Origin: Aureispira sp. CCB-E
GTDB lineage: Bacteria > Bacteroidota > Bacteroidia > Chitinophagales > Saprospiraceae
Direction of reading: 5' to 3'
Length of the DNA stretch: 64,000 bases
Assembly (NCBI RefSeq): GCF_031326345.1
Contig: NZ_CP133671.1
Coordinates: 6,669,501-6,733,500, forward strand
The notes under the pieces are model-generated. The model worked only from the letters and a program-made list of their open reading frames with translations. It did no database searches and had not been told where the DNA came from. Both the position numbers and the translations under genes were made by a program. Positions 25,251-33,575 of this stretch are shown piece by piece (position 1 is the stretch's first letter; every line of letters starts with the position of its first letter).

Positions 25251-28200
25251 TCATTCTTTTTTCCATACTTTAAAACCTATTCCAACAATCATTATCAAAA
25301 ATACTGTTATCAATATCCACCAATATTTCGTAACAGTATTTTTTTTGCTTAATTCGATGGCTTGATTGTTTCCTAACTGTATAAAAGAAGACCAAAAAGC
25401 GGGATGAGCATAAATACCTTCTACTTCCGACAGATAACGTTGTTTTGCGGCTCGAAGTGCGATTGATTTGCTGCTGCCTTGTTTTAAGTTTTCATAAAAA
25501 TAGTGCATCACAATTGCCGTTGACTGATCATTAACTTGCCATAATGAAACAACCATTGCGGGTACTCCTGCATACATAAACGATCTAGCCAAAGAAGCAA
25601 TACCATTGCCACGCTCAAACTTACCATATCCCGTTTCACAAGCTGATAAAACAACAAGATTGGCATTCAAGTTCATCTTAGAAATTTCATAAGCCTGCAA
25701 AAAATTATTCTCTAAGGTATCGTTGTTTTCGGTTAAAACTAGACTAGACAAAATAGGTGCTTTTCGATTCAGCACACCATGCATAGCTAAGTGAATAATA
25801 CCATATTCGGAAGCTTTTTCTTTGAAAAAACGCTCATTTGCGTCTACCCCTGTCACGACATCACTTTCAAAAATCTTCGCCAAGGTATTCACTTCATTGA
25901 TTGCAGCGGGCAAAGGACTAAGCATGCTTCTTTGCTGTTGATAAAAAGGCGATCGATGTCCTTTCGATGTCAAGGACTGCTTATAAACAGCAGCCATTGC
26001 CAATAATTTATCGTTGTTGGAGCGCTCTGATTTACTCAAGTTTTCTTTCCACAACGTTGCGGAATAGTCGTAGCTAATTGCATAATCGTTCATTAAATAA
26101 TGCAATGATTTATAACCTTGTTGGTTTGCACTATTTTCTACCAAAAAAGTTTCAAAAGGGAGGTGTCCTAATTCTCTATCTGTAACCAATACCAATTGGT
26201 CAATCTTATCCTTTCCACTTAATACTGCTTTCAACAAGTTTTCATAAAACCAATACGCTACATCGGTATATCTTCGGAAAGCTCGTTCTGGGGCTTTTAA
26301 TAAAATTTGGTAATCACTCAAAGTATGGTGCAATAATCCGATTTTAGAAGATAACGTTTTATAAGATACAGGAAGTGTATACAGTTCAAATTGTTGTTGA
26401 TCGATATAAAATACCGTGATCATTGAATCCGAAACACTGTATTCTAACAAGGCAGTTGTTGCATCTAAATTTGCCTGCACCTCCTCAATTGAAACAGTGG
26501 TAGCTGCATATTTAAGTTGGTTATATTTGGGATAATTGGCTTCTATATATTCTTTAAAAGCATTTTTCTCGAGAAATAAGTCGCTCAAATAAGTATAAAT
26601 TTCTTGTCGCTCCTCTTCGGTAATATCATCCGACAAGTAAGCCTTGTAATCATCGTATTCTTTTTGTAATAATTGTTCTTTTTGAGCTAGAGAATCGGGC
26701 AAATCGCCAAAACTATACGCCTTTTCGGCTTGCAAGTCTCCAGTTAACAAAACCGATTTGTTTTTTTCTGCAAAATCAAATGCTTGTTTTTTGTATTGAT
26801 TCCAATTTGGATGTGCTCGATGTTTTCCAATAGTCATAATTCCTTGCTCAGCCCAAGCTGTACTTTGAGTCAAGGTATACAATTTATCTTCTTCTGTACT
26901 GTATTCATTTCGGTGCCGTTCAAAAATAGTCATGACCATTTCTACTAGCATGAGCTGCTTTTGAAGTGCATCTTCGGTTGATTGTTCATCTAAAATACGC
27001 CAAATGATTTCTAAAGAAGTGTTTAAATCTACAAACGATAAGAAAGAATGTTTTAGAATTGTAGCACACCACGCCTTATCAATTTTGTCGTTTGAAAACA
27101 GAAAATCTCCATTGATTTCTAGCGTTTGAAAAGCATAATCCAATGCCTTAGAATAATTCCCCTTATTACAATAAATCTCAGCAATCCGATTCATCAAAAT
27201 TAGATAACCAACATGTTGTTTTCCTCGAATATTTTCTAATAAAATAAGGGATTGATTGGCAAGCAACAACGATTGATCCCAGTCTTCGATCCCCAAATAA
27301 ACAGAAGATAAGTGCGACAAATTTGTAGCATAGCTAATATGCTGATCATCAAATATTTTTAGAAATATTTGCTGTGCTTCTAAATATTTCTCTTTGGCTT
27401 TTTCAAAATTTCCTATCTCTTCATAATAAACCCCTAAATTGCTAATTGACCAAGCATAATCATAGCTATTACTCCCCATAAATTCTTTGGTCAAAGCAAC
27501 TGTCTTAAGATAGTATTCTTCTGCCTTTTTGTACTGCTCCATGTCACTATAAAGAATCGCCAAACCAGAGTAAGCGCTAGAGATGTCATAAAAATTACCT
27601 AAGGATTCATTAGAAAAAATTTCTATCGCTTGCAAGAATAAGTTTTCGGTTTGCTCAAACTGCTCTAATGAATGGTAGAGAATTCCCATGTTTGTTAACA
27701 AAATTGCATAATTAGGGTGCGTTACTTGGTTATTCTCTTTAAAAATCTGTTGCGCTTCTAAATAAGCCGCTTCTGCCACAGCATACTCTCCTAAACTTTC
27801 GTGCAGCAAAGCCCAATTCATCAATACAGCGGTATACAATTCTGCACTCTTGTCCAATGTATATTGATCTAAGATCGATCGATACAATACTTTTGCTTCT
27901 TGAGGCTGTCCTAATATATCGTACAAGCTTGCCAAATTTGATTTTGCAGCAAAATAATCATATTCTTTTCTTGGCAAATGCATCTCGTAGACTCTAATCG
28001 CCTCTAAAGAATACGTTTCTGCAAGATCATACTCATCCAAATCAGAGTAAATCATAGAGGTTGTATTGACAACCAACGCATAATTAACACTCTCTTCTCC
28101 ATAACTTCTTTCTATCATTTTTTTAGCCTCCAACGCATACGTCAAGGCTTCTTCTGGATTATCATTCAAATACAAAGTATAGGATAAATAATAGGCTGCT

Positions 28201-28403
28201 AAGCCTAACAAACTATCTCTCTGAGGTGACATTCCTTTTAGAGTTTTCCAACAAACGTAAGCATGTTGGTAAGCCTCTTCATAGCGACCTTCATCTATAG
28301 CTGATCGATACTGTTCATGCCCGTCGTGCAAAATTTTTTCTTGTTGAGCATGTAGTTGAAACGTAAGTATAGTAAATAGGAAGGATAGGACAAGATTTTT
28401 CAT
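25251..28403 (-). CDS. exported TPR-CHAT protein (caspase-like peptidase fold)
   Basis: CHAT domains are caspase-fold cysteine peptidases, often fused to TPR repeats. The 1050-residue protein has a signal peptide (MKNLVLSFLFTILTFQLHAQ). It then has a long tandem of TPR units of about 40 residues (about 25-450; YALVVNTTSMIYSDLDEYDLAETYSLEAI-type repeats read in pieces such as NMGILYHSLEQFEQTENLF and NLGVYYEEIGNFEKAKEKYL). A helical linker follows, and a CHAT domain (about 760-1015) with the dyad His875 in HLAMHG and Cys922 in LSACETG, both intact. The end is a single membrane helix (about 1026-1044, YWWILITVFLIMIVGIG) followed by basic KVWKKE. With the signal peptide this predicts a type I topology, with TPRs and peptidase outside the cytoplasm. 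No obvious substrate gene is adjacent. Confidence 0.9.
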   Translation of the reverse strand: MKNLVLSFLFTILTFQLHAQQEKILHDGHEQYRSAIDEGRYEEAYQHAYVCWKTLKGMSPQRDSLLGLAAYYLSYTLYLNDNPEEALTYALEAKKMIERSYGEESVNYALVVNTTSMIYSDLDEYDLAETYSLEAIRVYEMHLPRKEYDYFAAKSNLASLYDILGQPQEAKVLYRSILDQYTLDKSAELYTAVLMNWALLHESLGEYAVAEAAYLEAQQIFKENNQVTHPNYAILLTNMGILYHSLEQFEQTENLFLQAIEIFSNESLGNFYDISSAYSGLAILYSDMEQYKKAEEYYLKTVALTKEFMGSNSYDYAWSISNLGVYYEEIGNFEKAKEKYLEAQQIFLKIFDDQHISYATNLSHLSSVYLGIEDWDQSLLLANQSLILLENIRGKQHVGYLILMNRIAEIYCNKGNYSKALDYAFQTLEINGDFLFSNDKIDKAWCATILKHSFLSFVDLNTSLEIIWRILDEQSTEDALQKQLMLVEMVMTIFERHRNEYSTEEDKLYTLTQSTAWAEQGIMTIGKHRAHPNWNQYKKQAFDFAEKNKSVLLTGDLQAEKAYSFGDLPDSLAQKEQLLQKEYDDYKAYLSDDITEEERQEIYTYLSDLFLEKNAFKEYIEANYPKYNQLKYAATTVSIEEVQANLDATTALLEYSVSDSMITVFYIDQQQFELYTLPVSYKTLSSKIGLLHHTLSDYQILLKAPERAFRRYTDVAYWFYENLLKAVLSGKDKIDQLVLVTDRELGHLPFETFLVENSANQQGYKSLHYLMNDYAISYDYSATLWKENLSKSERSNNDKLLAMAAVYKQSLTSKGHRSPFYQQQRSMLSPLPAAINEVNTLAKIFESDVVTGVDANERFFKEKASEYGIIHLAMHGVLNRKAPILSSLVLTENNDTLENNFLQAYEISKMNLNANLVVLSACETGYGKFERGNGIASLARSFMYAGVPAMVVSLWQVNDQSTAIVMHYFYENLKQGSSKSIALRAAKQRYLSEVEGIYAHPAFWSSFIQLGNNQAIELSKKNTVTKYWWILITVFLIMIVGIGFKVWKKE

Positions 28404-28457
28404 TGTACAATGAGTTTTGGTGCTAAAAGGGGAAGTTTTGATTTATCTTCAAACAAC

Positions 28458-28527
28458 CAATAGTCCGCCTAACCTACTCTAAATTATTATTATCACAAGG
28501 TTCAGCAGTCGTTTTAGCGGACTATTG
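28458..28527. repeat. 70-bp element with variant inverted ends
   Basis: CAATAGTCCGC (28458-28468) and GCGGACTATTG (28517-28527) are perfect 11-bp inverted repeats around 48 AT-rich bases. The overall length is identical to the 11318-11387 element and the outer CAATAGT/ACTATTG bases match, but the inner TIR bases differ (CCGC instead of TCGTTG). It lies between the M20 peptidase stop and the upstream side of the TPR-CHAT gene. Confidence 0.6.
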
Positions 28528-28544
28528 ATTGTATTGATAAAGAA

Positions 28545-29936
28545 TTATTGGGTAGATAATTCTGTGAAGTATTGATAAAAATATGGGATGGTTTCAATTC
28601 CTTTATAATAATTGAATAAGCCATAATGCTCGTTCGGAGAATGAATTGCATCTGAGTTCAAGCCAAATCCCATCAAGATAGTTTTTACACCCAACACCTC
28701 CTCAAACATAGCCACAATTGGAATAGATCCTCCCGAACGTTGAGGAATAGCCGATTTACCAAATGTTTTTTGATACGCTTTGTCTGCTGCTTGATAAGCA
28801 ATTCCTGTTGTTGGCGTTACCACTGGCTCACCGCCATGATGTGGCGTTACCGTTACTTTCACAGAAGGAGGAGCTATTTTTTCAAAATGTGCTTTAAATA
28901 ATTTAGTAATCGTTTCCGAGTCTTGGTTGGGAACCAAACGCATCGAAATTTTAGCATTAGCCTTCGAAGGCAAAACGGTTTTAGCACCTTCTCCGATGTA
29001 GCCACTCCAAATTCCATTCACATCCAAGGTTGGGCGAATCGAACCACGCTCTAAAGTTGTATATCCTGCTTCTCCTTGAACAGCATCTATATCCAAATGT
29101 TTTTTGTACTCTTCCAAAGAAAAAGGAGCCTTATTCATAGCCGCACGCTCTTCGTCTGAAACCGTTGCTACATCATCATAAAAACCATCTACCGTAATAT
29201 GCCCATTTTCATCGTGCAAAGAAGCAATCATTTTTGCCAACACATTGGCAGGGTTCGCAACGGCACCTCCATAAATTCCCGAATGTAAGTCTCGGTTGGG
29301 ACCAACCACCTCAACTTCTACATAACTCAATCCTCTCAATCCTGTACAAATGGAAGGGACATCATTGGCTATCATACCTGTATCCGAAACTAGGATGACA
29401 TCACAAGCAAATTTTTCTGCATTTTTACGAATAAAAGGTCCCAAGCTTGGAGAGCCAATTTCTTCTTCTCCTTCTATCATAAACTTCACATTACAAGGCA
29501 AGGCATCATTTTTCATCATATTCTCAAATGCCTTAACATGCATATACATTTGTCCTTTATCGTCACAAGCTCCACGGGCAAAAATTGCTCCATCAGGATG
29601 GATGGCAGTTTTTTTGATGACAGGATCAAAGGGACCAGAGTTCCACAATTCGATAGGATCGGCAGGTTGAACATCATAATGCCCATACACACACACTGTT
29701 GGCAATTTGGGATCTATAATTTTGTCTGCATAAACAATTGGAAAACCATCCGTTTCGCAAACCTCAACATTGTCGGCACCTGCTTCTATCAACTTATCTT
29801 TAATAAAATTTGCTGTTCTCAAAACATCCGCTTCATAGCTCGAATCTGCGCTCACAGAAGGAATGCGCAACAAATCCATTAACTCCTCCAAGTAACGTTC
29901 TTTATTCGCTTCTTGGTAACTTTTCAACTGTTCCAT
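28545..29936 (-). CDS. M20-family dipeptidase
   Basis: The 463-residue length and motifs match the carnosinase-like branch of M20 zinc peptidases, which cleave dipeptides in the cytosol. The first metal motif is VYGHYDVQPAD with His86 and Asp88. The bridging Asp is in RGACDDKGQMY (Asp125/126). The catalytic Glu cluster is MIEGEEEIGS (Glu157-Glu159). The dimerisation/lid domain (about 210-360) includes DLHSGIYGGAVANP, and the C-terminal part has SGGSIPIVAMF and the late His in SDAIHSPNEHYGL. All ligands are present. No signal peptide is seen. It is followed by the TPR-CHAT gene after 141 bases that contain a repeat element. Confidence 0.93.
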   Translation of the reverse strand: MEQLKSYQEANKERYLEELMDLLRIPSVSADSSYEADVLRTANFIKDKLIEAGADNVEVCETDGFPIVYADKIIDPKLPTVCVYGHYDVQPADPIELWNSGPFDPVIKKTAIHPDGAIFARGACDDKGQMYMHVKAFENMMKNDALPCNVKFMIEGEEEIGSPSLGPFIRKNAEKFACDVILVSDTGMIANDVPSICTGLRGLSYVEVEVVGPNRDLHSGIYGGAVANPANVLAKMIASLHDENGHITVDGFYDDVATVSDEERAAMNKAPFSLEEYKKHLDIDAVQGEAGYTTLERGSIRPTLDVNGIWSGYIGEGAKTVLPSKANAKISMRLVPNQDSETITKLFKAHFEKIAPPSVKVTVTPHHGGEPVVTPTTGIAYQAADKAYQKTFGKSAIPQRSGGSIPIVAMFEEVLGVKTILMGFGLNSDAIHSPNEHYGLFNYYKGIETIPYFYQYFTELSTQ

Positions 29937-29975
29937 TTTTTTCTTGATGTTTTTTTATTGCCTTAATCTAATAAT

Positions 29976-30077
29976 AATAGTTAGCACTACGCTGCCACTT
30001 CGTGGTCGTTGATTCCTTTATCCAACCATTGCGAACACTTAGTTATTTCCTATACTACGTGGCTTCAACAAGCTATT
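29976..30077. repeat. degenerate family A-like element
   Basis: AATAGTTAGC at the left and TTCAACAAGCTATT at the right are weakly inverted, and the interior has CACTACGCTGCCACTTCGTG and TACTACGTGG, both variants of the shared modules. It lies between the nucleotidyltransferase stop and the M20 start. Confidence 0.4.
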
Positions 30078-30095
30078 ACTTATAAACAAAGGCTA

Positions 30096-31094
30096 TTATG
30101 AAAAATCAATTTCTGTATTATCTCCTATATTTAAACTCAAACTCAATCCCTTGATAGCTGCATCACTACCTATAATTGATTTTTGTAGTACAGCCTCTTC
30201 AATCATAGCATAACTACCAATGATAGAATTGCTTACAATAGCATAATTCAAGATAGAATTATCCCCAATACACACATTAGGACCTATGATTGAATTTTTA
30301 ATTTGACAATTTTCGCCAATGCTCACGGGATGAACAATAATGGTATTTTCGAAGGCAGGAATGTCTTCTGAAGCATTTCCTTGCCGCCTCAACAACATGG
30401 CATTGGTATCTAGCAAAATATCTTTCTTTCCGCAATCGTACCAATTATCTACTTCAAATACCGTAAACTGCACCCCCATTTCAACCATTCTCATCAAAGC
30501 ATCACTCAATTGATACTCATCAATTGTTAGAACATTATTGGTTACAATATATTGCAGTGCCTCAACCAAACTCTTGACATCTGATATTTTGTACAGTCCT
30601 ACCAAAGCCATGTTTGACTTTGGAATTCTAGGTTTTTCTACCACCTTGTTGATATAACCGTTGTCTCCGATTTCTACTACTCCAAATTCTCTGGGGTCAT
30701 CTACTTTTTTCACTCCCAAGCAAGAATTCGGCTGCTTCAACAAAACTTTTAAATCTCCCTCAAAAATGGTATCTCCCAATACGATCAAAATTTCTTCGGA
30801 GTCCTCAAAAGCATTGATTGCCATATACATAGCATGTCCTAAACCCAATCTGGCTTCTTGATATACAAAAGTTATGTCTAAATGAGGATACCGGTTTTCG
30901 ATATAGTTCCTCATCTTATCCCCTAAATACCCAATGACCAGTATAAATTCTGTAATGCCTCCATCGGCAACTAACTGATCTATAATTGAAGCAATTAAAG
31001 GTTTTCCTGCCACTGGAATTAGTGGTTTGGGCTGCGTATATGTGTGTGGTCTTAAACGAGTTCCTACTCCTGCAACTGGAATGACTGCTTTCAT
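30096..31094 (-). CDS. sugar-phosphate nucleotidyltransferase with left-handed beta-helix tail
   Basis: Such enzymes make NDP-sugars from NTP and a sugar 1-phosphate for cell-surface polysaccharides. The 332-residue protein opens with KAVIPVAGVGTRLRPHTYTQ and PKPLIPVAGKP, the G-x-G-T-R-x-x-P-x-T and K-P nucleotide-binding signatures. It has the metal Asp in LGDTIF at about 110 and VEKP at about 150. The C-terminal 85 residues are hexapeptide-like repeats (IIVHPVSIGENCQIKNSIIG and similar), forming a beta helix that may carry an acetyl- or oligomerisation function. Glucose-1-phosphate thymidylyl- or uridylyl-transfer is most likely, but specificity cannot be read. No other sugar gene is nearby. 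The ATG at 31094 begins the first strand exactly. Confidence 0.9.
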   Translation of the reverse strand: MKAVIPVAGVGTRLRPHTYTQPKPLIPVAGKPLIASIIDQLVADGGITEFILVIGYLGDKMRNYIENRYPHLDITFVYQEARLGLGHAMYMAINAFEDSEEILIVLGDTIFEGDLKVLLKQPNSCLGVKKVDDPREFGVVEIGDNGYINKVVEKPRIPKSNMALVGLYKISDVKSLVEALQYIVTNNVLTIDEYQLSDALMRMVEMGVQFTVFEVDNWYDCGKKDILLDTNAMLLRRQGNASEDIPAFENTIIVHPVSIGENCQIKNSIIGPNVCIGDNSILNYAIVSNSIIGSYAMIEEAVLQKSIIGSDAAIKGLSLSLNIGDNTEIDFS

Positions 31095-31790
31095 TATTTA
31101 TTTTGATTTTTTCATTCAGATACTCAAACAAGTCTTTGTAATCGGCAAGTACTGTCTCAGAAAGATGGACTATATGGCTATCAAACAAGGTAAGGTAGTT
31201 TCTTTTTGTTCTTTTAAGTCCTTTTTTTATATAACAGAAGAGCCAATACAAGACAAATTTATTTTTAAGATTTTAGTCCTCTAAACAACTAAGTTCTCCC
31301 TTCATAACCAAAGGAAGTTATTAACGGACTACTACTCTATCAACTTCTGATTAAATGTACAACTATTTAGTGTTAATACTTAACTACATTACTACTTTGT
31401 AGTCGCATTTTTTTAATTGCTGAGTAGGCTGGTGTTAGTCGTACAAAAACCAAAGGTCATTGACCGTAGAGAACTAGCCCTGCGATCCCATAAGCATAAT
31501 AAATCATAATCGACGAAGTATTCATCACTAGTATGTGAGCTCTTACTTTAACACCATCGAAAACAAAGTTACCGCTTTTGTCATGGACAAAAGAATCTAA
31601 CTATTTTTTTTCTAGTAGAATTGATCGCTCTCTTTTCAAACGAAAGCCCTTTAATTGCTTCAACAAGCTATCATATTTTTCAACTTTGACAAAAAAGTTT
31701 TCAATTTGTTATTCTATAACTACTTAAAACAAAAACCATAAAACGATTGCAAACTAATCCCAAAAACTTTCATGATTTCATAAGAATTTG

Positions 31791-31798
31791 TATTTTTG
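31791..31798 (+). promoter_or_regulatory. possible -7 box (TATTTTTG) in the gene-poor region
   Basis: TATTTTTG fits TAnnTTTG and lies 73 bases before a 36-codon ORF. A TTG box is not present at the usual distance, so this is only suggestive. Confidence 0.22.
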
Positions 31799-31870
31799 TT
31801 TCTTAGTTTTAATAGATGAAAATCGCTTGGTAATGATTCATTAAATCATTTTTTTTTACATAAAGAAGTA

Positions 31871-31981
31871 ATGCATATTTACTACTCTCTATTGAGTTTT
31901 TTTATGGTTGCATTCTTAACAAACATCCAAGTGAAAAAAATCCGTCAAACTAAAAAGACCAACGAAGTAATGGTTCGGTAA
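31871..31981 (+). CDS. possible small membrane peptide (36 residues)
   Basis: The frame starts ATG at 31871 and ends TAA at 31979-31981. It reads as a hydrophobic N-terminal half (YYSLLSFFMVAFLTNI, about residues 4-19) followed by a strongly basic tail (VKKIRQTKKTNEVMVR). That is the layout of a single-span small membrane protein with a cytosolic basic end. A TAnnTTTG box lies upstream. Frames this short arise by chance and there is no homologue I can name, so confidence is low. Confidence 0.25.
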   Translation: MHIYYSLLSFFMVAFLTNIQVKKIRQTKKTNEVMVR

Positions 31982-32025
31982 AAATGATCTATCCCATAGA
32001 AGTTCTTTTAGATAGTATGCTTTAA

Positions 32026-32042
32026 CTATAGTAGTTTGTTGA
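32026..32042. repeat. element end upstream of the mutase gene
   Basis: CTATAGTAGTTTGTTGA resembles the family A end AATAGTAGTTCGTTGA. An inverted partner, TTAACAAACTATAG, occurs at 33498-33511 on the other side of the mutase-like gene. Confidence 0.4.
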
Positions 32043-32322
32043 TTAGTTCGCTAAGGTTTTATTTTTGTTCAATTAGCACTAACAATCACTCTATATTTTT
32101 TAGTTTTTTTGCTGCCCAATTACTCAACTTTAGAATACTAGATATTTGACAATGCACAGAACTTTTATTTGTGATTTAGCAATTGACAAAAGCTAATACC
32201 ATGTGATTGTGCTAACCAAATCTAAAAAATAAAAATAAAGATATAAAAAAGATCTTTTGGAGCTTTTCAATGTTGTTTGACAATAAAGTATTCCAATATA
32301 TTACGACAAGGAAATCATAAGT

Positions 32323-33420
32323 ATGGAGCAGACACAGAATTTATTCCAAGAGTTTGACAAAGTAACTACCAAAGAATGGGTTGATGCCATTGAGAAATTC
32401 TTAAAAGGGAAACCCGTTGATAGTTTAAATTGGGAAATTGAAGAGGGGCTTATTGTATCTCCTTTGCACCGAAAAGAGACAACAACTTCTCAGTACCTTG
32501 GTAGCGCTAACTTAAGCCCTAACAATCACTGGCGTATTTGTGAAGCTTTTTTAGTAAAACACCCTGCTGATTGTACAACCATCAACCTACAAGTCTTAGA
32601 AGCCTTAAACAAAGGGGCAAATGCTTTGATATTTGATTTCTCATTCACCCCTTCTGTAGACGATTTGCAACGTTTATTAAAAGGTGTTTTATTAGAGTTG
32701 ATTCACATCCATTTTCAAGGGGTTGCTCTTCCTGATGCTCCCAAAACTTTTTTGGAAACCCTCTCCCATATTCCTAATATTCAGACATTAAGTAGTAGTT
32801 GCAACTTAGGATCTCTTAACAAAGATTTAATTTGTGATTGCTTTGACTTTTGTGCCGTTCATTTACCTCAACTCAGATTTTTAAATATTTTAATAGAAGA
32901 CGCTTCTACCCAAAGTCTTAGTAATGCAATTTTTACAGCCAATCAATGGATTGCTATTTTAAAAGAAGAAGAGAAAAATATCGAACAAATTACAAACTTT
33001 TTGCGTTTTGATTTTAATATAGGAGAACGTTACTTTGTAGAACTAGCATCAATTAGAGCTTTCAAAAGACTTTGGTTGGGTTTGTTAGAAGCCTACGAAG
33101 CTCCTACAGCTATTTTCCCCTTTTTGCATGCAACAACACTAAGTGATCAGCATGACAATCAATATTGGAACATGATTACGGCCACAACGCAAGCGATGGC
33201 TGCTGCTATAGGTGGTGTAGATTCTATATATGTTCGTCCTTGCAACAGTCTAGATAAGGCAGATGCTTTTACTCGTAGAATTGCACGAAATGTACAACAC
33301 TTATTGCAGTCTGAAAGTTACCTGAATAGAGTCGTTGATCCTGCTTCTGGTGCTTATTACATCGAAAATTTAACAGTTGCATTGGCAGAAAAAGCTTGGC
33401 AACAATTTTGCAAACTATAA
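32323..33420 (+). CDS. methylmalonyl-CoA mutase small-subunit-like protein, shortened
   Basis: Methylmalonyl-CoA mutase interconverts succinyl-CoA and methylmalonyl-CoA; the small subunit is a non-catalytic partner of the B12-binding large subunit. The 365-residue protein follows the mutase TIM-barrel fold: N-terminal FQEFDKVTTKEWVDAIEKFL and the late GGVDSIYVRPCNSLDKADAF, then RRIARNVQHLLQSESYLNRV and VDPASGAYYIENLTVALAEK. It stops at AWQQFCKL, where family members usually continue (F.E.E..GG and beyond), and it has no B12-binding domain. The usual large-subunit gene (mutB) is not next to it. The stop lies in a short direct repeat (33411-33426 and 33502-33517), so truncation is possible. It may still be a folded partner for a MutB encoded elsewhere. 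Confidence 0.75.
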   Translation: MEQTQNLFQEFDKVTTKEWVDAIEKFLKGKPVDSLNWEIEEGLIVSPLHRKETTTSQYLGSANLSPNNHWRICEAFLVKHPADCTTINLQVLEALNKGANALIFDFSFTPSVDDLQRLLKGVLLELIHIHFQGVALPDAPKTFLETLSHIPNIQTLSSSCNLGSLNKDLICDCFDFCAVHLPQLRFLNILIEDASTQSLSNAIFTANQWIAILKEEEKNIEQITNFLRFDFNIGERYFVELASIRAFKRLWLGLLEAYEAPTAIFPFLHATTLSDQHDNQYWNMITATTQAMAAAIGGVDSIYVRPCNSLDKADAFTRRIARNVQHLLQSESYLNRVVDPASGAYYIENLTVALAEKAWQQFCKL

Positions 33421-33517
33421 TCTTAACTGCTTTTCTATTGAAAATCAAATCATTCGCCAATGATAAAATTTGAGCAACAAAGGAAACCAATGATTATTTA
33501 ACAAACTATAGTCTTAA
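33411..33517. repeat. direct repeat at the 3' end of the mutase-like gene
   Basis: CAAACTATAATCTTAA (33411-33426, including the stop codon) is repeated as CAAACTATAGTCTTAA (33502-33517), 15 of 16 bases matching by eye. The second copy is also the inverted partner of 32026-32042. Confidence 0.5.
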
Positions 33518-33575
33518 GACCTAATAGAGATTGCTGTTTCTACTGATTGTAAGGATGAGTCGGTAGCTATTAACT

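Larger units (their letters stand above)
31095..32322. other. 1.2-kb gene-poor intergenic region
   Basis: The longest gap in the window. It contains GGACTACTACT near 31325 and GCTTCAACAAGCTATC near 31657, both fragments of interspersed repeats, a TAnnTTTG-type box at 31791 followed by a 36-codon ORF (31871-31981), and an element end CTATAGTAGTTTGTTGA at 32026-32042. A GC-richer stretch at 31420-31490 does not fold into a tRNA that I can support. An 85-codon plus-strand frame at its left end lies antisense to the nucleotidyltransferase and is rejected. Confidence 0.45.

Noticed and set aside
25251-28403. TPR-CHAT protein as the protease of a CRISPR-linked (Craspase-type) system
   Set aside because: No CRISPR array or effector nuclease gene is present, and the signal peptide points outside the cytoplasm.
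31027-31284. 85-codon plus-strand frame at the start of the gene-poor gap
   Set aside because: Its first third is antisense to the highly conserved nucleotide-binding start of the nucleotidyltransferase, and it has no domain.
31420-31500. Possible tRNA or small structured RNA (GC-richer stretch)
   Set aside because: No cloverleaf with a TTC-type arm and paired acceptor could be drawn.
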